Under the pieces are notes generated by a model. It had not been told where the DNA came from. It worked only from the letters and a program-made list of their open reading frames with translations, and searched no databases. Positions 8,585 through 17,014 of a stretch of 64,000 nt of DNA are shown here, piece after piece. Each line of letters opens with the position of its first letter. Positions within the stretch are counted from its first letter, which is position 1. Made by a program: the position numbers and the translations under genes. Origin of the DNA: Paracoccaceae bacterium (lineage in GTDB: Bacteria > Pseudomonadota > Alphaproteobacteria > Rhodobacterales > Rhodobacteraceae); assembly GCA_007692585.1 (NCBI GenBank), contig REBU01000033.1, forward strand, positions 18,794-82,793. The letters are read 5' to 3'.

Positions 8585-9217
8585 TCAGAACCGGTATTCA
8601 TATCGCAATGTCGCGCGGGTTTCGCGTAGGCCGGAGCGTCTTTTGAGAAACTGCAAGGTCTGCGCCGGGGGCAGGACGGATGCGGCGAGTCGGCAATTCA
8701 CCGTCTCTTCCTGCGCCGTGATCGCGTAGAACGCCTGACAGGTCTTCTCGCGAAAATCCCCCCCGATCAGTGTCGAGGCGCTCAGGCTGAGCGTGGTTCG
8801 GCGGGTGATGTCATAGCGATAGACAAACCCCAACCATAGCCCCGGATCAATGCGGTATTTCTCGCCGCGCTCGCCTGTACTGATGCCCCAGATCACGCCG
8901 AAAGAAGGCGTCAGCGCCGTGAGCAGCGTAAGATTCATTTCCGGGATGCGCGGACTATACCATGAAGCAAAGTCGATGGGGGTGCCATCGCTCAATTCAA
9001 ATCCGCCTTGCGACAACTCCCGCGCCAGTGCCGACCGGCTGGAGCCAGTGCGCGCGTCCAGCAGGAAGGTCTGCGAAAGCAGCGACTGCGCGGATTGTGC
9101 GCTGGCTTGGGCCGTGCAGAACAGCGCTGCGAATACAGCCTGGGCCGCCAAGCCAAGGACATAGTGCAGCCCTGCCGTGTGTCGCATCAATCCGCTCGGT
9201 CGTGTCACGCCATTCAT
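8585..9217 (-). CDS. Probable outer-membrane beta-barrel protein
   Basis: A 210-residue protein with a signal peptide (about residues 11-41, ending in AQASAQ) and no hydrophobic helix afterwards. The mature part alternates polar and aromatic residues in beta-strand fashion and ends YEYRF, the terminal Phe expected for BAM-assembled outer-membrane proteins. Two Cys residues in the C-terminal third might form a disulfide. ATG 9187 would give a tidier signal peptide than ATG 9217, and neither has a strong Shine-Dalgarno. It is convergent with the subtilase lipoprotein gene. I do not recognise a named family; the barrel assignment is from composition and the C-terminus. Confidence 0.65.
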   Translation of the reverse strand: MNGVTRPSGLMRHTAGLHYVLGLAAQAVFAALFCTAQASAQSAQSLLSQTFLLDARTGSSRSALARELSQGGFELSDGTPIDFASWYSPRIPEMNLTLLTALTPSFGVIWGISTGERGEKYRIDPGLWLGFVYRYDITRRTTLSLSASTLIGGDFREKTCQAFYAITAQEETVNCRLAASVLPPAQTLQFLKRRSGLRETRATLRYEYRF

Positions 9218-9350
9218 CCGTTTCGGGTTGGCTCCCGCCGACCTGCTCTATCCTGACCCCGGTTAGAGAATACGCAACCCGTGACGATTTTCAGGCAGGG
9301 GCAGGTCGAGATTGCGACCGCATGGCTGCACTGGCGCGAAACCGCAGATG

Positions 9351-9698
9351 CTAGACGCGCTCGATGGTCACTTTGCCTGCGTCGAAGGCCAGATAGTCGC
9401 GGAGAGCTTCGGCTTCAGGGGTGGGCTTGGTCAGGCTGAAGCCTGCATTCTGGATCAGACCTTCAGGGCTGGAGACATGAAAATGCATCCCTTCGCCCCG
9501 GTCATCGCAGAACAGCGGGCGGTCGGACGGGTCAAGCACAGCTGCGGCGACATCGGTGCGCGGGAAGTAGATCACAAACGGATAGTCGCGCTGCACGAGT
9601 TCCAACGCGCGCGTACTTTCCGCGATTACCGAACCACCTGCGCGCACGACCCAAGTGCCCTCGGCAGGATAGATCCTGACATTGGTCATGTATTTCAT
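9351..9698 (-). CDS. DUF427 domain-containing protein
   Basis: A 115-residue cytoplasmic protein matching the DUF427 fold across its length: VRIYPAEGTWVVRAGGSVIAES at the start, the YPFVIYFPRTDV stretch in the middle and CDDRGEGMHFHV. The family has a small beta-barrel fold and no established biochemical role. It lies 69 bp from the end of the aminopeptidase gene and is transcribed in the same direction. The interval upstream contains a perfect 12-bp palindrome, CTGCAGCTGCAG at 9756-9767, next to the aminopeptidase stop. Confidence 0.88.
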   Translation of the reverse strand: MKYMTNVRIYPAEGTWVVRAGGSVIAESTRALELVQRDYPFVIYFPRTDVAAAVLDPSDRPLFCDDRGEGMHFHVSSPEGLIQNAGFSLTKPTPEAEALRDYLAFDAGKVTIERV

Positions 9699-9767
9699 TC
9701 CTTATCTAGACCCGGACACATTCGCAGGTTTTGCTGCCAGTGTTAAGGGTGTTTTCTGCAGCTGCAG

Positions 9768-11579
9768 CTAAACTGGCGTGCAGGCATGCACCAGCCATTG
9801 CGCTGCAGCATCGCTGAGCATGGGCCGCAGTAGCGTCACGACCCGGTCGTGATACGCATTGAGCCAGGCGCGCTCTGACGGGGTGAGCTGGCTCGACAGG
9901 ACCAGGCGTCGGTCAATCGGAGCGAGCGTCAGAGTTTCAAACTCCAGCCAGTCGCGCGCATCCCCGCCCTCGGGAGGTGCGCCCTTGCGCACAGTGATCA
10001 GGTTCTCGATGCGGATGCCGAACTGCCCTTCACGGTAGTAGCCCGGTTCATTGGACAGGATCATGCCCTCGGCCAGCGGTACGGTCGAGACGCGCGAGAT
10101 GCGTTGCGGGCCCTCATGGACCGAAAGGAACGCCCCGACCCCGTGGCCGGTGCCGTGGTCGTAATCGCACCCCATCTGCCAGAGCGGCGCCCGCGCCAGT
10201 GCATCGAGATGGCTGCCTGCGACGCCGCGCGGAAAGCGCGCCTGCGAGATGGCGATCATGCCGCGCAGCACAGCAGTGAAGCATTCGGCTTCCAAAGTGC
10301 CGACCGGGCCGACAGGGATGGTGCGGGTGATGTCTGTTGTCCCGTCAAGATACTGCCCGCCCGAATCGACGAGCATCAGATCACCGGGCATCAGGCGCCG
10401 ATTGCTGGTTTCGGTCACGCGGTAATGCACGATCGCCCCATTTGGGCCGGACCCGGCGATGGTGTCGAAGCTGAGGTCTTCCAGCGCTCCGGTCGCGGCG
10501 CGGCAGGATTCAAGGTGGCGGGCAATGTCGATCTCGGTCAGAACGAAATCCGGATCTGCGACCACGCGCGCAGCCTTCGCGTCAAACCAACAGAGAAACT
10601 CGACCATTGCAGCCCCGTCGCGCAGCTGCGCGGCTCGCGCGCCTGCCAACTCGGCCTCGGTCTTGCGGGCCTTAGGCATCAGACACGGGTCTTGCTGAAA
10701 AGCGATCTCCGTCGCGTTTTCTTCCAGGCTCCCCACAATCCGAACCGGCACAGTTGTCTTGTCCAGCCGCACAGGTCCACTCAGCGTGCGCAGGGCTGCG
10801 TCAAATGCCTCGGGCGGGCGCAGATGTTCACCTTCCGGAAAGCTGAGGCCCGTGCATTTCGCGGCATCTGCGAACAGGTCCACGCGCCCGTCGTCATGAA
10901 CGATGGCAAAGCCCTGCATCACCGGCAGGCGCGGCAGATCGCCGCCGCGGATATTGAGCAACCAGCAAATGCTTTCAGGCTGCGTCAGAACGCAGGCGCG
11001 TTGCCGGTTCTCGCGCAGCGCTAGCGCGATCCGAGCGCGTTTTTCAGCTGACGACTGGCCTGCGAGGTCTTCGGGATAGTGCCGGGCCGCCGCCATGGGC
11101 GGGGCAGGGCGGTCGGACCAGAGCGGATCAATCGGGTTGGCGATCTCGCGCAGGCTGACCCCGCTGTTGGCAAGGCCCTTTTCAAGCGTCTCAATTTCAT
11201 CAGGGGTATGCAGCCACGGATCGAAGCCGATCACCGCGCCATTGGGGCAGGCATCGCGCAGCCAATCGGCGGGTTTGATCTCGGGCCAATGGACCGGGGA
11301 AAACACAGGCGCGCATTGCAGTCGCGCCTGGACACGGTAGCGACCGTCGACAAACAGCCCGGCGCGGTCCACCAGCACGATGCAGAACCCCGATGAGCCA
11401 GTGAAGCCCGTGAGCCATGCCAATCGTTCGTCGCAGGCGGCCACATATTCGGCCATATGCGCATCACTGCGCGGCACGATCACGCCGTTCAGCCCCTGTT
11501 GCTGCAAGCTGTCACGCAGAGCTGCCAGTCGGGGTGGCCCGTCCTCGGGGCGGCTGGTGGCGGAAAAGTTCTGAAACAT
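9768..11579 (-). CDS. pepP: Xaa-Pro aminopeptidase P family metallopeptidase
   Basis: A 603-residue cytoplasmic M24B peptidase that removes N-terminal residues before proline. Two N-terminal creatinase-like domains (for example GVIVPRSDAHMAEYVA and TGFTGSSGFCIV) precede the pita-bread catalytic domain. The metal ligands are visible in DSGGQYLDGTTDITRT (two Asp), the GHGVGAFLSVHEGPQ region (His) and the late NEPGYY and IRIEN motifs (two Glu). The three-domain length matches the eukaryotic-like and alphaproteobacterial APP type rather than the shorter E. coli PepP. ATG 11579 was chosen because the 45 upstream in-frame residues are basic and unlike the family. gcrA lies 71 bp upstream on the same strand. 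Confidence 0.92.
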   Translation of the reverse strand: MFQNFSATSRPEDGPPRLAALRDSLQQQGLNGVIVPRSDAHMAEYVAACDERLAWLTGFTGSSGFCIVLVDRAGLFVDGRYRVQARLQCAPVFSPVHWPEIKPADWLRDACPNGAVIGFDPWLHTPDEIETLEKGLANSGVSLREIANPIDPLWSDRPAPPMAAARHYPEDLAGQSSAEKRARIALALRENRQRACVLTQPESICWLLNIRGGDLPRLPVMQGFAIVHDDGRVDLFADAAKCTGLSFPEGEHLRPPEAFDAALRTLSGPVRLDKTTVPVRIVGSLEENATEIAFQQDPCLMPKARKTEAELAGARAAQLRDGAAMVEFLCWFDAKAARVVADPDFVLTEIDIARHLESCRAATGALEDLSFDTIAGSGPNGAIVHYRVTETSNRRLMPGDLMLVDSGGQYLDGTTDITRTIPVGPVGTLEAECFTAVLRGMIAISQARFPRGVAGSHLDALARAPLWQMGCDYDHGTGHGVGAFLSVHEGPQRISRVSTVPLAEGMILSNEPGYYREGQFGIRIENLITVRKGAPPEGGDARDWLEFETLTLAPIDRRLVLSSQLTPSERAWLNAYHDRVVTLLRPMLSDAAAQWLVHACTPV

Positions 11580-11650
11580 CGGCTGATCTCGGCGCAGGAA
11601 CTGGGTGGCCCAGTGGTAATGACCTGCACCGAGACGGTCAATCGCCAAGC

Positions 11651-12262
11651 TCAGCGTTTGCGGTCGCGCCTGGTGCTCATCGGCTGGAACGCGACGCTGA
11701 CATGGGCTTCGCAATACGGCTTGCCGGGTTTGACGGGCAGGCCGCAGAACCAGAAATCTTCGGTCGCTGGGTCACCGATGGGCCATTTGCATGTCCGCTC
11801 GGTCAGTTCCAGCAGCGTCAGTTTGCGCGCAGTTTTCTCGACTTCGCGCACCGTGGCCAAGGCTTCGGGATCGATTTCATTGGCTGAAGGCTGGGGCGGC
11901 AGCGGCTGGCCTGCCGGGATGATCGGACGCGGCGTGTAGACCGCGGGCTCGGTCGCTGCGGGGGCCGCGGGTTCGACAGGTCTGGCTTGCGCTGCACGTT
12001 CGGCCTTGGCCTGAGCAAGATCGACCACAGGCGCCGTCGCAGGCGCCTCTGCGACGGGTTCGGGCTCTGGCGTGGCAGGGGGGGCTTGCACCGGCGCGCT
12101 GTCCGCTTCGGGTCCGTTGCGGTTCGACAGGCCAAGGCGATGCACCTTGCCGATCACGGCATTGCGCGTCACACCGCCCAATTCCTTGGCGATCTGCGAG
12201 GCAGAATGCCCCTCATTCCACATTTTCTTGAGCAGTTCGACGCGCTCATCGGTCCAGGACAT
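11651..12262 (-). CDS. gcrA: GcrA cell cycle regulator
   Basis: A 203-residue transcription cofactor specific to alphaproteobacteria. GcrA binds sigma-70 holoenzyme and activates promoters bearing CcrM-methylated GANTC sites. The N-terminal helix-turn-helix (residues 1-45: WTDERVELLKKMWNEGHSAS, then IAKELGGVTRNAVIGKVHRL) is highly typical. A Pro/Ala-rich linker (about 50-125) leads to a C-terminal sigma-interacting domain with CKWPIGDP and FWFCGLPVKPGKPYCEAH. Its presence implies a CcrM methyltransferase elsewhere in the genome and gives meaning to the GANTC cluster at 35257-35519. It is divergent from the ABC-2 permease gene. Confidence 0.96.
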   Translation of the reverse strand: MSWTDERVELLKKMWNEGHSASQIAKELGGVTRNAVIGKVHRLGLSNRNGPEADSAPVQAPPATPEPEPVAEAPATAPVVDLAQAKAERAAQARPVEPAAPAATEPAVYTPRPIIPAGQPLPPQPSANEIDPEALATVREVEKTARKLTLLELTERTCKWPIGDPATEDFWFCGLPVKPGKPYCEAHVSVAFQPMSTRRDRKR

Positions 12263-12399
12263 GGGGCAAACTCCGGCTGCGGCTCTCGCATTTCAAACGC
12301 CCATGGAAATGGGCAAGTGAATGAAATACATCCCCCCGAGGCAGATTACAATCACAACAGCACGCTCAGGCGGTGCGCAAGACCAAGAAGGGGCTCGCA

Positions 12400-13215
12400 G
12401 TGGCGCAGCAAGACGGAACAGAGTTCGCGATGGGGGCACGGCGCTTCGGGCGGGTCAACTGGCTGGGCCTTCAGGCGTTGGCGGATCGCGAGATCCGGCG
12501 CTTCCTCGTGGTCTGGACACAAACGCTCGCTGCGCCCCTGGTCACGGCAGGGCTGTTTCTGGCCGTGTTTTCGCTGGCCATCGGTCCCATGCGCGGCGAG
12601 GTTCTGGGCGTGCCCTTCATCAATTTTCTGGCACCGGGCATCCTGATGATGACTGTCATTCAGAACAGTTTTGCCAATACCTCGTCTTCGATCGTGATTT
12701 CAAAGGTGCAGGGCAATATCGTCGACACGCTCATGCCGCCTCTGTCTCCGAGTGAGATCTTGCTGGGCTATCTGGCGGGCGGGATTGTGCGGGGTCTGAT
12801 GGTGGGGGCGGTCATTGCGCTCGCGCTCTGGGCGTTTCTGGGCCAGAGCATCGCGCATCCGCTCTGGTTGCTGGTCTTTCTGACATTGGGCGCAGGATTT
12901 CTGGGCGCGCTCGGAATAGCGGCCGGGATCATTTCAAACAAATTCGACCAGATCGCAGCGATCACGAATTTCATCGTGGTGCCGCTGGCGTTTCTGTCTG
13001 GCACCTTCTACTCCATCACCAGCCTGCCGCCGCTCCTTGAGACGCTCAGCCGTTTCAACCCGGTGTTCTACCTGATCGATGGCGCTCGCTACGGGATGAT
13101 CGGAGGGTCGGATGCGTCACCCTGGTTGGGGTTGGCTGTGGTGGGCGGGGCGACGCTCGGCGTGGCTGGGCTGTGCTGGCGCTGGCTGAAGACGGGGTAT
13201 CGCCTCAAGCCCTGA
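12400..13215 (+). CDS. ABC-2 type transporter permease
   Basis: A 271-residue inner-membrane protein with about six hydrophobic segments and the ABC-2 pattern: an N-terminal cytoplasmic helix (LADREIRRFLVVW), then LAPGILMMTVIQNSFANTSSSIVISK, GNIVDTLMPPLSPSEILLGY and a final FLSGTFYSITSLPPLLETLSRFNPVFYLIDGARYG block. This is characteristic of exporters of polysaccharides, drugs or lipids; the substrate cannot be told. GTG 12400 has AAGAAGGGG six bases upstream and is preferred to GTG 12373 or ATG 12430. No ATPase gene is adjacent, so its ATP-binding partner must be elsewhere. Confidence 0.88.
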   Translation: MAQQDGTEFAMGARRFGRVNWLGLQALADREIRRFLVVWTQTLAAPLVTAGLFLAVFSLAIGPMRGEVLGVPFINFLAPGILMMTVIQNSFANTSSSIVISKVQGNIVDTLMPPLSPSEILLGYLAGGIVRGLMVGAVIALALWAFLGQSIAHPLWLLVFLTLGAGFLGALGIAAGIISNKFDQIAAITNFIVVPLAFLSGTFYSITSLPPLLETLSRFNPVFYLIDGARYGMIGGSDASPWLGLAVVGGATLGVAGLCWRWLKTGYRLKP

Positions 13216-13238
13216 GCGCCGAGGTCCCGAAGAGTTGA

Positions 13239-13263
13239 GGCCGCCGCGCTTGTGGTGGCGGCC
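13239..13263 (+). terminator. Inverted repeat after the ABC-2 permease gene
   Basis: Arms 13239-13247 and 13255-13263 pair over nine bases with one G-U, closing a seven-base loop. It lies 23 bp after the permease stop. There is no T-run after it, so factor-independent termination is uncertain; it may instead protect an mRNA 3' end. Confidence 0.35.
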
Positions 13264-13306
13264 AATCACGCCTATCTGACGAGAAATTCAATTGTGGATG
13301 GATAAC

Positions 13307-13711
13307 ATGACGATGTCGCGCGTTTTGAGCCTTTGCCTTGGGGCGGTCCTGCTGGCGGGACCTGCTCTTGCAGACGACTCGCGCTGGCGCGATTGCCGGA
13401 CCTGTCATGCGGTCGAGGCCCCGAGCGGGGATGTCATCGTGCGCGGCGGGCGTTCGGGGCCGAATCTTTACGGGATCGCCAATCGCCCCTTGGCCGCTGA
13501 TTCGGGCTTCCGGTTCTATTCTGACGATCTCCGGGCAGCTGGCGCGACAGGCGCGCGCTGGACCGAGGAAAATTTCGTGTCATATCTCGCCGCTCCCGAC
13601 CAGTTCCTGCGCGCGATGACCGGGAATCCGAACGCAGAAAGCGGCATGCATGTCGCATTGCGCTCTGGCGGGCGTGAGCTGTTCCAATGGCTGCGGGGCC
13701 TGTCGAACTGA
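13307..13711 (+). CDS. Class I c-type cytochrome
   Basis: A 134-residue periplasmic monohaem cytochrome. A signal peptide (VLSLCLGAVLLAGPALAD) is followed closely by the haem motif CRTCH. The sequence GRSGPNLYGIANRPLA and the late ESGMHVAL, whose Met is the likely sixth iron ligand, fit cytochrome c2-like carriers, though the protein is short in its C-terminal helix. It would shuttle electrons in the periplasm; the partners are not shown by the context. ATG 13307 (ATGACGATG) is favoured over an in-frame TTG at 13292. It is convergent with the SRP RNA gene, whose 3' end is about 20 bp away. Confidence 0.82.
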   Translation: MTMSRVLSLCLGAVLLAGPALADDSRWRDCRTCHAVEAPSGDVIVRGGRSGPNLYGIANRPLAADSGFRFYSDDLRAAGATGARWTEENFVSYLAAPDQFLRAMTGNPNAESGMHVALRSGGRELFQWLRGLSN

Positions 13712-13730
13712 TTTATCCGGGATGTCAGGT

Positions 13731-13824
13731 GAGAGACTGGACTGCGACCCAGACGGAAAATGCTGCGGCTGCTTCCTTCCGGACCTGACCGGGTTGGCAA
13801 GGCGTCTGCCCGCGCCAGCCTCTC
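13731..13824 (-). ncRNA. ffs: Signal recognition particle RNA (4.5S type)
   Basis: On the minus strand this contains GGTCAGGTCCGGAAGGAAGC followed by AGCC (plus-strand complement of the GGAAGGAAGCAGCC core at 13767-13780), the Ffh-binding apical loop of bacterial SRP RNA. The ends pair: GAGAGGCTGG at the 5' end with CCAGTCTCTC at the 3' end, giving a ten-base-pair basal stem with one G-U. The length of about 94 nt suits the short alphaproteobacterial form. The RNA works with Ffh and FtsY in cotranslational membrane targeting. The 5' end agrees with the promoter at 13832-13860. The 3' boundary is inferred from the stem. Confidence 0.93.
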
Positions 13825-13831
13825 GAGCGCT

Positions 13832-13860
13832 CAGATAAGGGTTCCGGGCAGGGTTTGCAA
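13832..13860 (-). promoter_or_regulatory. Promoter of the SRP RNA gene
   Basis: On the minus strand TTGCAA (13860-13855) and TATCTG (13837-13832) are 17 bp apart. Seven bases after the -10 element lies 13824, exactly the G that begins the predicted SRP RNA basal stem. The agreement of the two independent predictions supports both. Confidence 0.6.
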
Positions 13861-14006
13861 GCGGTCAAGAGTCGGCGCTCATGGCTGCAGGCCGCGCGCG
13901 CCGACATGTCCTCAAGCGCCCAGAGTGGCGCGCGATTGAAAATGCTGGTTGGCAAGTGGCCTTTGGGTGCCCTACTGTGCCTCAAATGGTCAGTGGATCA
14001 GGACAC

Positions 14007-15221
14007 ATGCTCATGCCCAGATCCCAGCTCGGGGTTCAGACACATTTTTCCAGACCCGTGCGCCAGATCGTGCTGATGCTTCTGGTGCTGATCCTGGTGG
14101 CGCTTGGTACATGGGTCGCGCTGCCACGCGTGGCGGGGATCTTTCTGGCCAATATCTGGTTGAACGGCTTTATCTTTCTGGTCTTCGTCATTGGCGTACT
14201 TGCGACCTTCTGGCAGCTCATTCAGCTCAATCGGTCGATCATCTGGATCGAGGGCTTTGCAGCGGACGCACCGGGCCATGGCGCCACGATACCGCCTGCG
14301 CTGCTCGTCCCGCTTGCAGCTTTGCTGCGCGGGCGCGGGCAGGGCAGCAAGATCAGCTCGTCTTCGGCCAGCTCGATCCTCGACTCGGTCGCGACCCGGC
14401 TGGACGAGTTGCGCGACATTACGCGCTACATCATTTCGCTGCTGATCTTCCTTGGTCTGTTGGGAACTTTCTACGGTCTGGCGACAACGGTTCCGGCCGT
14501 GGTCGATACGATCCGTTCGCTGGCGCCTGACGAGTCCGCGACCGGCATCGATGTGTTCAACAATCTGATGTCGGGGCTGGAAGCGCAGCTCGGAGGGATG
14601 GGCACCGCGTTTTCTTCCTCGCTTCTGGGGTTGGCAGGCTCGCTGGTCGTGGGGCTACTGGAACTGTTCGCCGGGCATGGACAGAATCGCTTCTATCGCC
14701 AGCTGGAAGAATGGCTGAGCTCGATCACCCGGCTGGGTGTTGCCGGTGACGTTGACTCGGGCGGCGAGATGGGCGCCGTGGTGCAGGTTCTGGACGGTAT
14801 GGCCGAGCAGATGGATCTGCTGCACCGCCAGCAGCTGCGCGCGGATCAGGAACGTACTGCGCTCGACCAGGCGTTGGGTCATCTGGTTGTCGCGATTGAC
14901 CGGCTGGCCGAGGGGCGCCAGATACTCGATGGTGCACAGCCCGCGCCTGACCTGAGCGTCGGACTGGAGCGCATCGCCTATGGTCAGGAAGCGCTTCTCG
15001 CCTATTTTCAGGCGCACGCAGAAGAAGGCAGTCCCGCCGCGCAAGCGGAGACCCGTTTGCGCCTGCGCAATATCGATGCGCAGCTTTTGCGTATTGCAGA
15101 AGAGCTGTCGGCCGGGCGCGTGGAGACGACGGCCGAGCTGCGTGCCGATCTGGCCGATCTGACCGAAGCCGTGCGACTTCTCGCGCGTCGGACGGCACTG
15201 CCGCGCTCTGACGGGGTGTGA
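14007..15221 (+). CDS. MotA/TolQ/ExbB-family proton channel protein
   Basis: A 404-residue inner-membrane protein. Two hydrophobic segments near the N-terminus (about residues 20-75) precede a cytoplasmic stretch. The MotA/TolQ/ExbB domain follows, with YIISLLIFLGLLGTFYGLAT and GTAFSSSLLGLAGSLVVGLL carrying the Thr- and Ser/Gly-rich helices that line the proton path. The C-terminal 130 residues look helical and cytoplasmic. Start choice is uncertain: ATG 14007 is used, with ATG 14013 and 13986 possible. The stop is four bases before the next gene, an OmpA/MotB-like protein, so the two form a stator-like pair using ion flow for work on the cell wall. The actual task is unknown. Confidence 0.85.
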   Translation: MLMPRSQLGVQTHFSRPVRQIVLMLLVLILVALGTWVALPRVAGIFLANIWLNGFIFLVFVIGVLATFWQLIQLNRSIIWIEGFAADAPGHGATIPPALLVPLAALLRGRGQGSKISSSSASSILDSVATRLDELRDITRYIISLLIFLGLLGTFYGLATTVPAVVDTIRSLAPDESATGIDVFNNLMSGLEAQLGGMGTAFSSSLLGLAGSLVVGLLELFAGHGQNRFYRQLEEWLSSITRLGVAGDVDSGGEMGAVVQVLDGMAEQMDLLHRQQLRADQERTALDQALGHLVVAIDRLAEGRQILDGAQPAPDLSVGLERIAYGQEALLAYFQAHAEEGSPAAQAETRLRLRNIDAQLLRIAEELSAGRVETTAELRADLADLTEAVRLLARRTALPRSDGV

Positions 15222-15225
15222 AGGC

Positions 15226-17001
15226 ATGGCTCTGGCACGCAGATCCGGGCAACGCCGCGACGTAAGCGGGTCCATCTGGCCGGGTTTTGTCGATGCGATG
15301 ACCGCGCTCTTGCTGGTGCTGATGTTCGTCCTGTCGATTTTCATGATCGTGCAATTCGTGCTGCGCGACACGATCTCGGAACAGGACACACAGCTGGAGG
15401 GGCTGAGCGCCGAGGTCGCCTCTCTTGCCGATGCCCTGGGGCTGTCGCGGGCGCGGGTCGCTTCGCTGGAAGGGCAAGTGTCAGGGCTCTCGGGTGATCT
15501 GGATGCGGCGCGCGCGCTGACTGCGGCGCAGGCTGCGCAGATCACGCGGCTCGACCGTGATCTGGCAGCGCGCGGCGCCGAACTGGATCAGGCACAGGCG
15601 CGGATCACGGATTTTCAGGCGCAGGTGGCCGCTTTGATTACGGCGCGCGACACGGCGCTTGCAACGGGGGCTGCGCTCGAGGCGGATCTGGCGGCAACGG
15701 AGGCCGCGCGGGCGCAGGCTTTGTCTGAGCGCGATGCGCTTGATCTGGCGTTGGCGAGCCTGCGCGACGAGATGGATGCCGAGGCTGAGGCCGCGCGCCT
15801 CGCGGCGCTGCGCGCGCAGGCTGTGGAGGCGGCGCTGGCCGAAGCCCGCGCAGAGGCGTCAGCGTCGCAAGCCTCTCTCGCGCAGCTGGCGGCAAGCCTG
15901 ATGGCGACGCAGGACACCCTGTCAGAGCAGGCCGCGACCGAGACGGCCTTGCGGCGGGCGGTCGATGTAGCCGAAGCGGAAACTCTGGCCGAGCGTGCAG
16001 CCGCCGAGGCGCTGCGCGAACGACTGCGGGGAGTCGAGGCGGAGCTGAGCGCCGAGGAGCAGGCGCGTCTGGCAGATGTCGCGGCGGCGGAGGCGTTGCG
16101 GCGGCGGCTTGAAACGGCCGATGCCGAGCTGACCTCGATGACGCTGGCGCTTGAGGAACAGCGCCGGCGCGCGGAAGAAACGCTCACCCTGCTCGCGGCG
16201 GCGCGCGATGCGCAGGCGCAGAGCGAAGCCGCGCTGGAAGCGGAAATGTCCGAGCGGGCGCGCCTTGCCGCCTTGCGCAATCTTGCGCAACAAAACCTTG
16301 CCGAGCGCGACGCCCGGACGCTGGAAGATCAGCGGCGGATCGAAGTGCTTAACCAGCAGGTTGCGGCATTGCGCGGACAGGTGGGCGGATTGCAGGATCT
16401 GCTGGGGGAGGCGCGCGCGCGGGATGAAGCTGCGCAAACGCAGATCGAAAGCCTCGGTGCGGATCTCAATCTGGCGCTGGCGCAATTGGCCACGGAAGAA
16501 CGACGCCGCGCCGATATGGAAGCGGCCGAACGTGCCCGGTTGGAGAGTTTTCAATCGGAATTTTTCGGGCAGTTGCGGCAGGTTCTGGAAGGACGCGATG
16601 GCGTCGAGATCGTGGGCGACCGGTTCGTGTTCTCCTCGGAAGTGCTGTTTCAGCTGGGCTCGGCGGATCTCGCACCCGAGGGGCGCGCGCAGATCGGCAA
16701 TGTCGTGGCGATTCTGAGCGATGTGGCAGATCGTATCCCGCCCGAAATCGACTGGATCCTGCAGGTTGAAGGCCATACCGACAATCTGCCAATCGGGCCG
16801 GGCGGGGCCTTTGCTGATAATTGGGCGCTCAGTCAGGCACGCGCGCTTTCAGTGGTGCGCTATCTGACCGAAGACCGCGGCTTTCCTGCAAGGCGTCTGT
16901 CTGCGGCAGGTTTTGGTGAATACCGCCCGGTCGATCCGGCAAATACGCCGCAGGCGCGCAGCCGCAACCGCAGGATCGAGTTGAAACTGACCGAGAGATA
17001 G
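15226..17001 (+). CDS. MotB-like protein with long coiled coil and OmpA peptidoglycan-binding domain
   Basis: A 591-residue protein. One membrane helix at about residues 20-45 (WPGFVDAMTALLLVLMFVLS) contains an Asp near its start, as in MotB, TolR and ExbD, where it binds the proton. Residues about 50-430 are an almost continuous Ala/Glu/Arg-rich coiled coil. Residues about 440-590 are an OmpA-like domain (FVFSSEVLFQLGSADLAPEG, then VEGHTDNLP and SRNRRIELKL) that binds peptidoglycan. With the preceding channel protein it should make a cell-wall-anchored ion-driven complex with a very long periplasmic reach. Strong hairpins follow the stop. Confidence 0.88.
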   Translation: MALARRSGQRRDVSGSIWPGFVDAMTALLLVLMFVLSIFMIVQFVLRDTISEQDTQLEGLSAEVASLADALGLSRARVASLEGQVSGLSGDLDAARALTAAQAAQITRLDRDLAARGAELDQAQARITDFQAQVAALITARDTALATGAALEADLAATEAARAQALSERDALDLALASLRDEMDAEAEAARLAALRAQAVEAALAEARAEASASQASLAQLAASLMATQDTLSEQAATETALRRAVDVAEAETLAERAAAEALRERLRGVEAELSAEEQARLADVAAAEALRRRLETADAELTSMTLALEEQRRRAEETLTLLAAARDAQAQSEAALEAEMSERARLAALRNLAQQNLAERDARTLEDQRRIEVLNQQVAALRGQVGGLQDLLGEARARDEAAQTQIESLGADLNLALAQLATEERRRADMEAAERARLESFQSEFFGQLRQVLEGRDGVEIVGDRFVFSSEVLFQLGSADLAPEGRAQIGNVVAILSDVADRIPPEIDWILQVEGHTDNLPIGPGGAFADNWALSQARALSVVRYLTEDRGFPARRLSAAGFGEYRPVDPANTPQARSRNRRIELKLTER

Positions 17002-17014
17002 AGCGCGGGGGATA

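Noticed and set aside
9218..9350. Possible short coding frame in the gap before the DUF427 gene
   Set aside because: No frame has both a ribosome-binding site and protein-like composition; the gap seems to be a simple spacer.
10104..11024. A 306-codon plus-strand frame inside the aminopeptidase gene
   Set aside because: The minus-strand gene has all M24 metal ligands; the plus-strand frame has no ribosome-binding site and a composition typical of antisense shadows.
14007..17001. Zorya-type defence genes (ZorA/ZorB)
   Set aside because: The two-protein architecture is similar, but no ZorC, ZorD or ZorE-like gene follows, and an intrinsic terminator closes the operon. A housekeeping stator-like pair is more likely.
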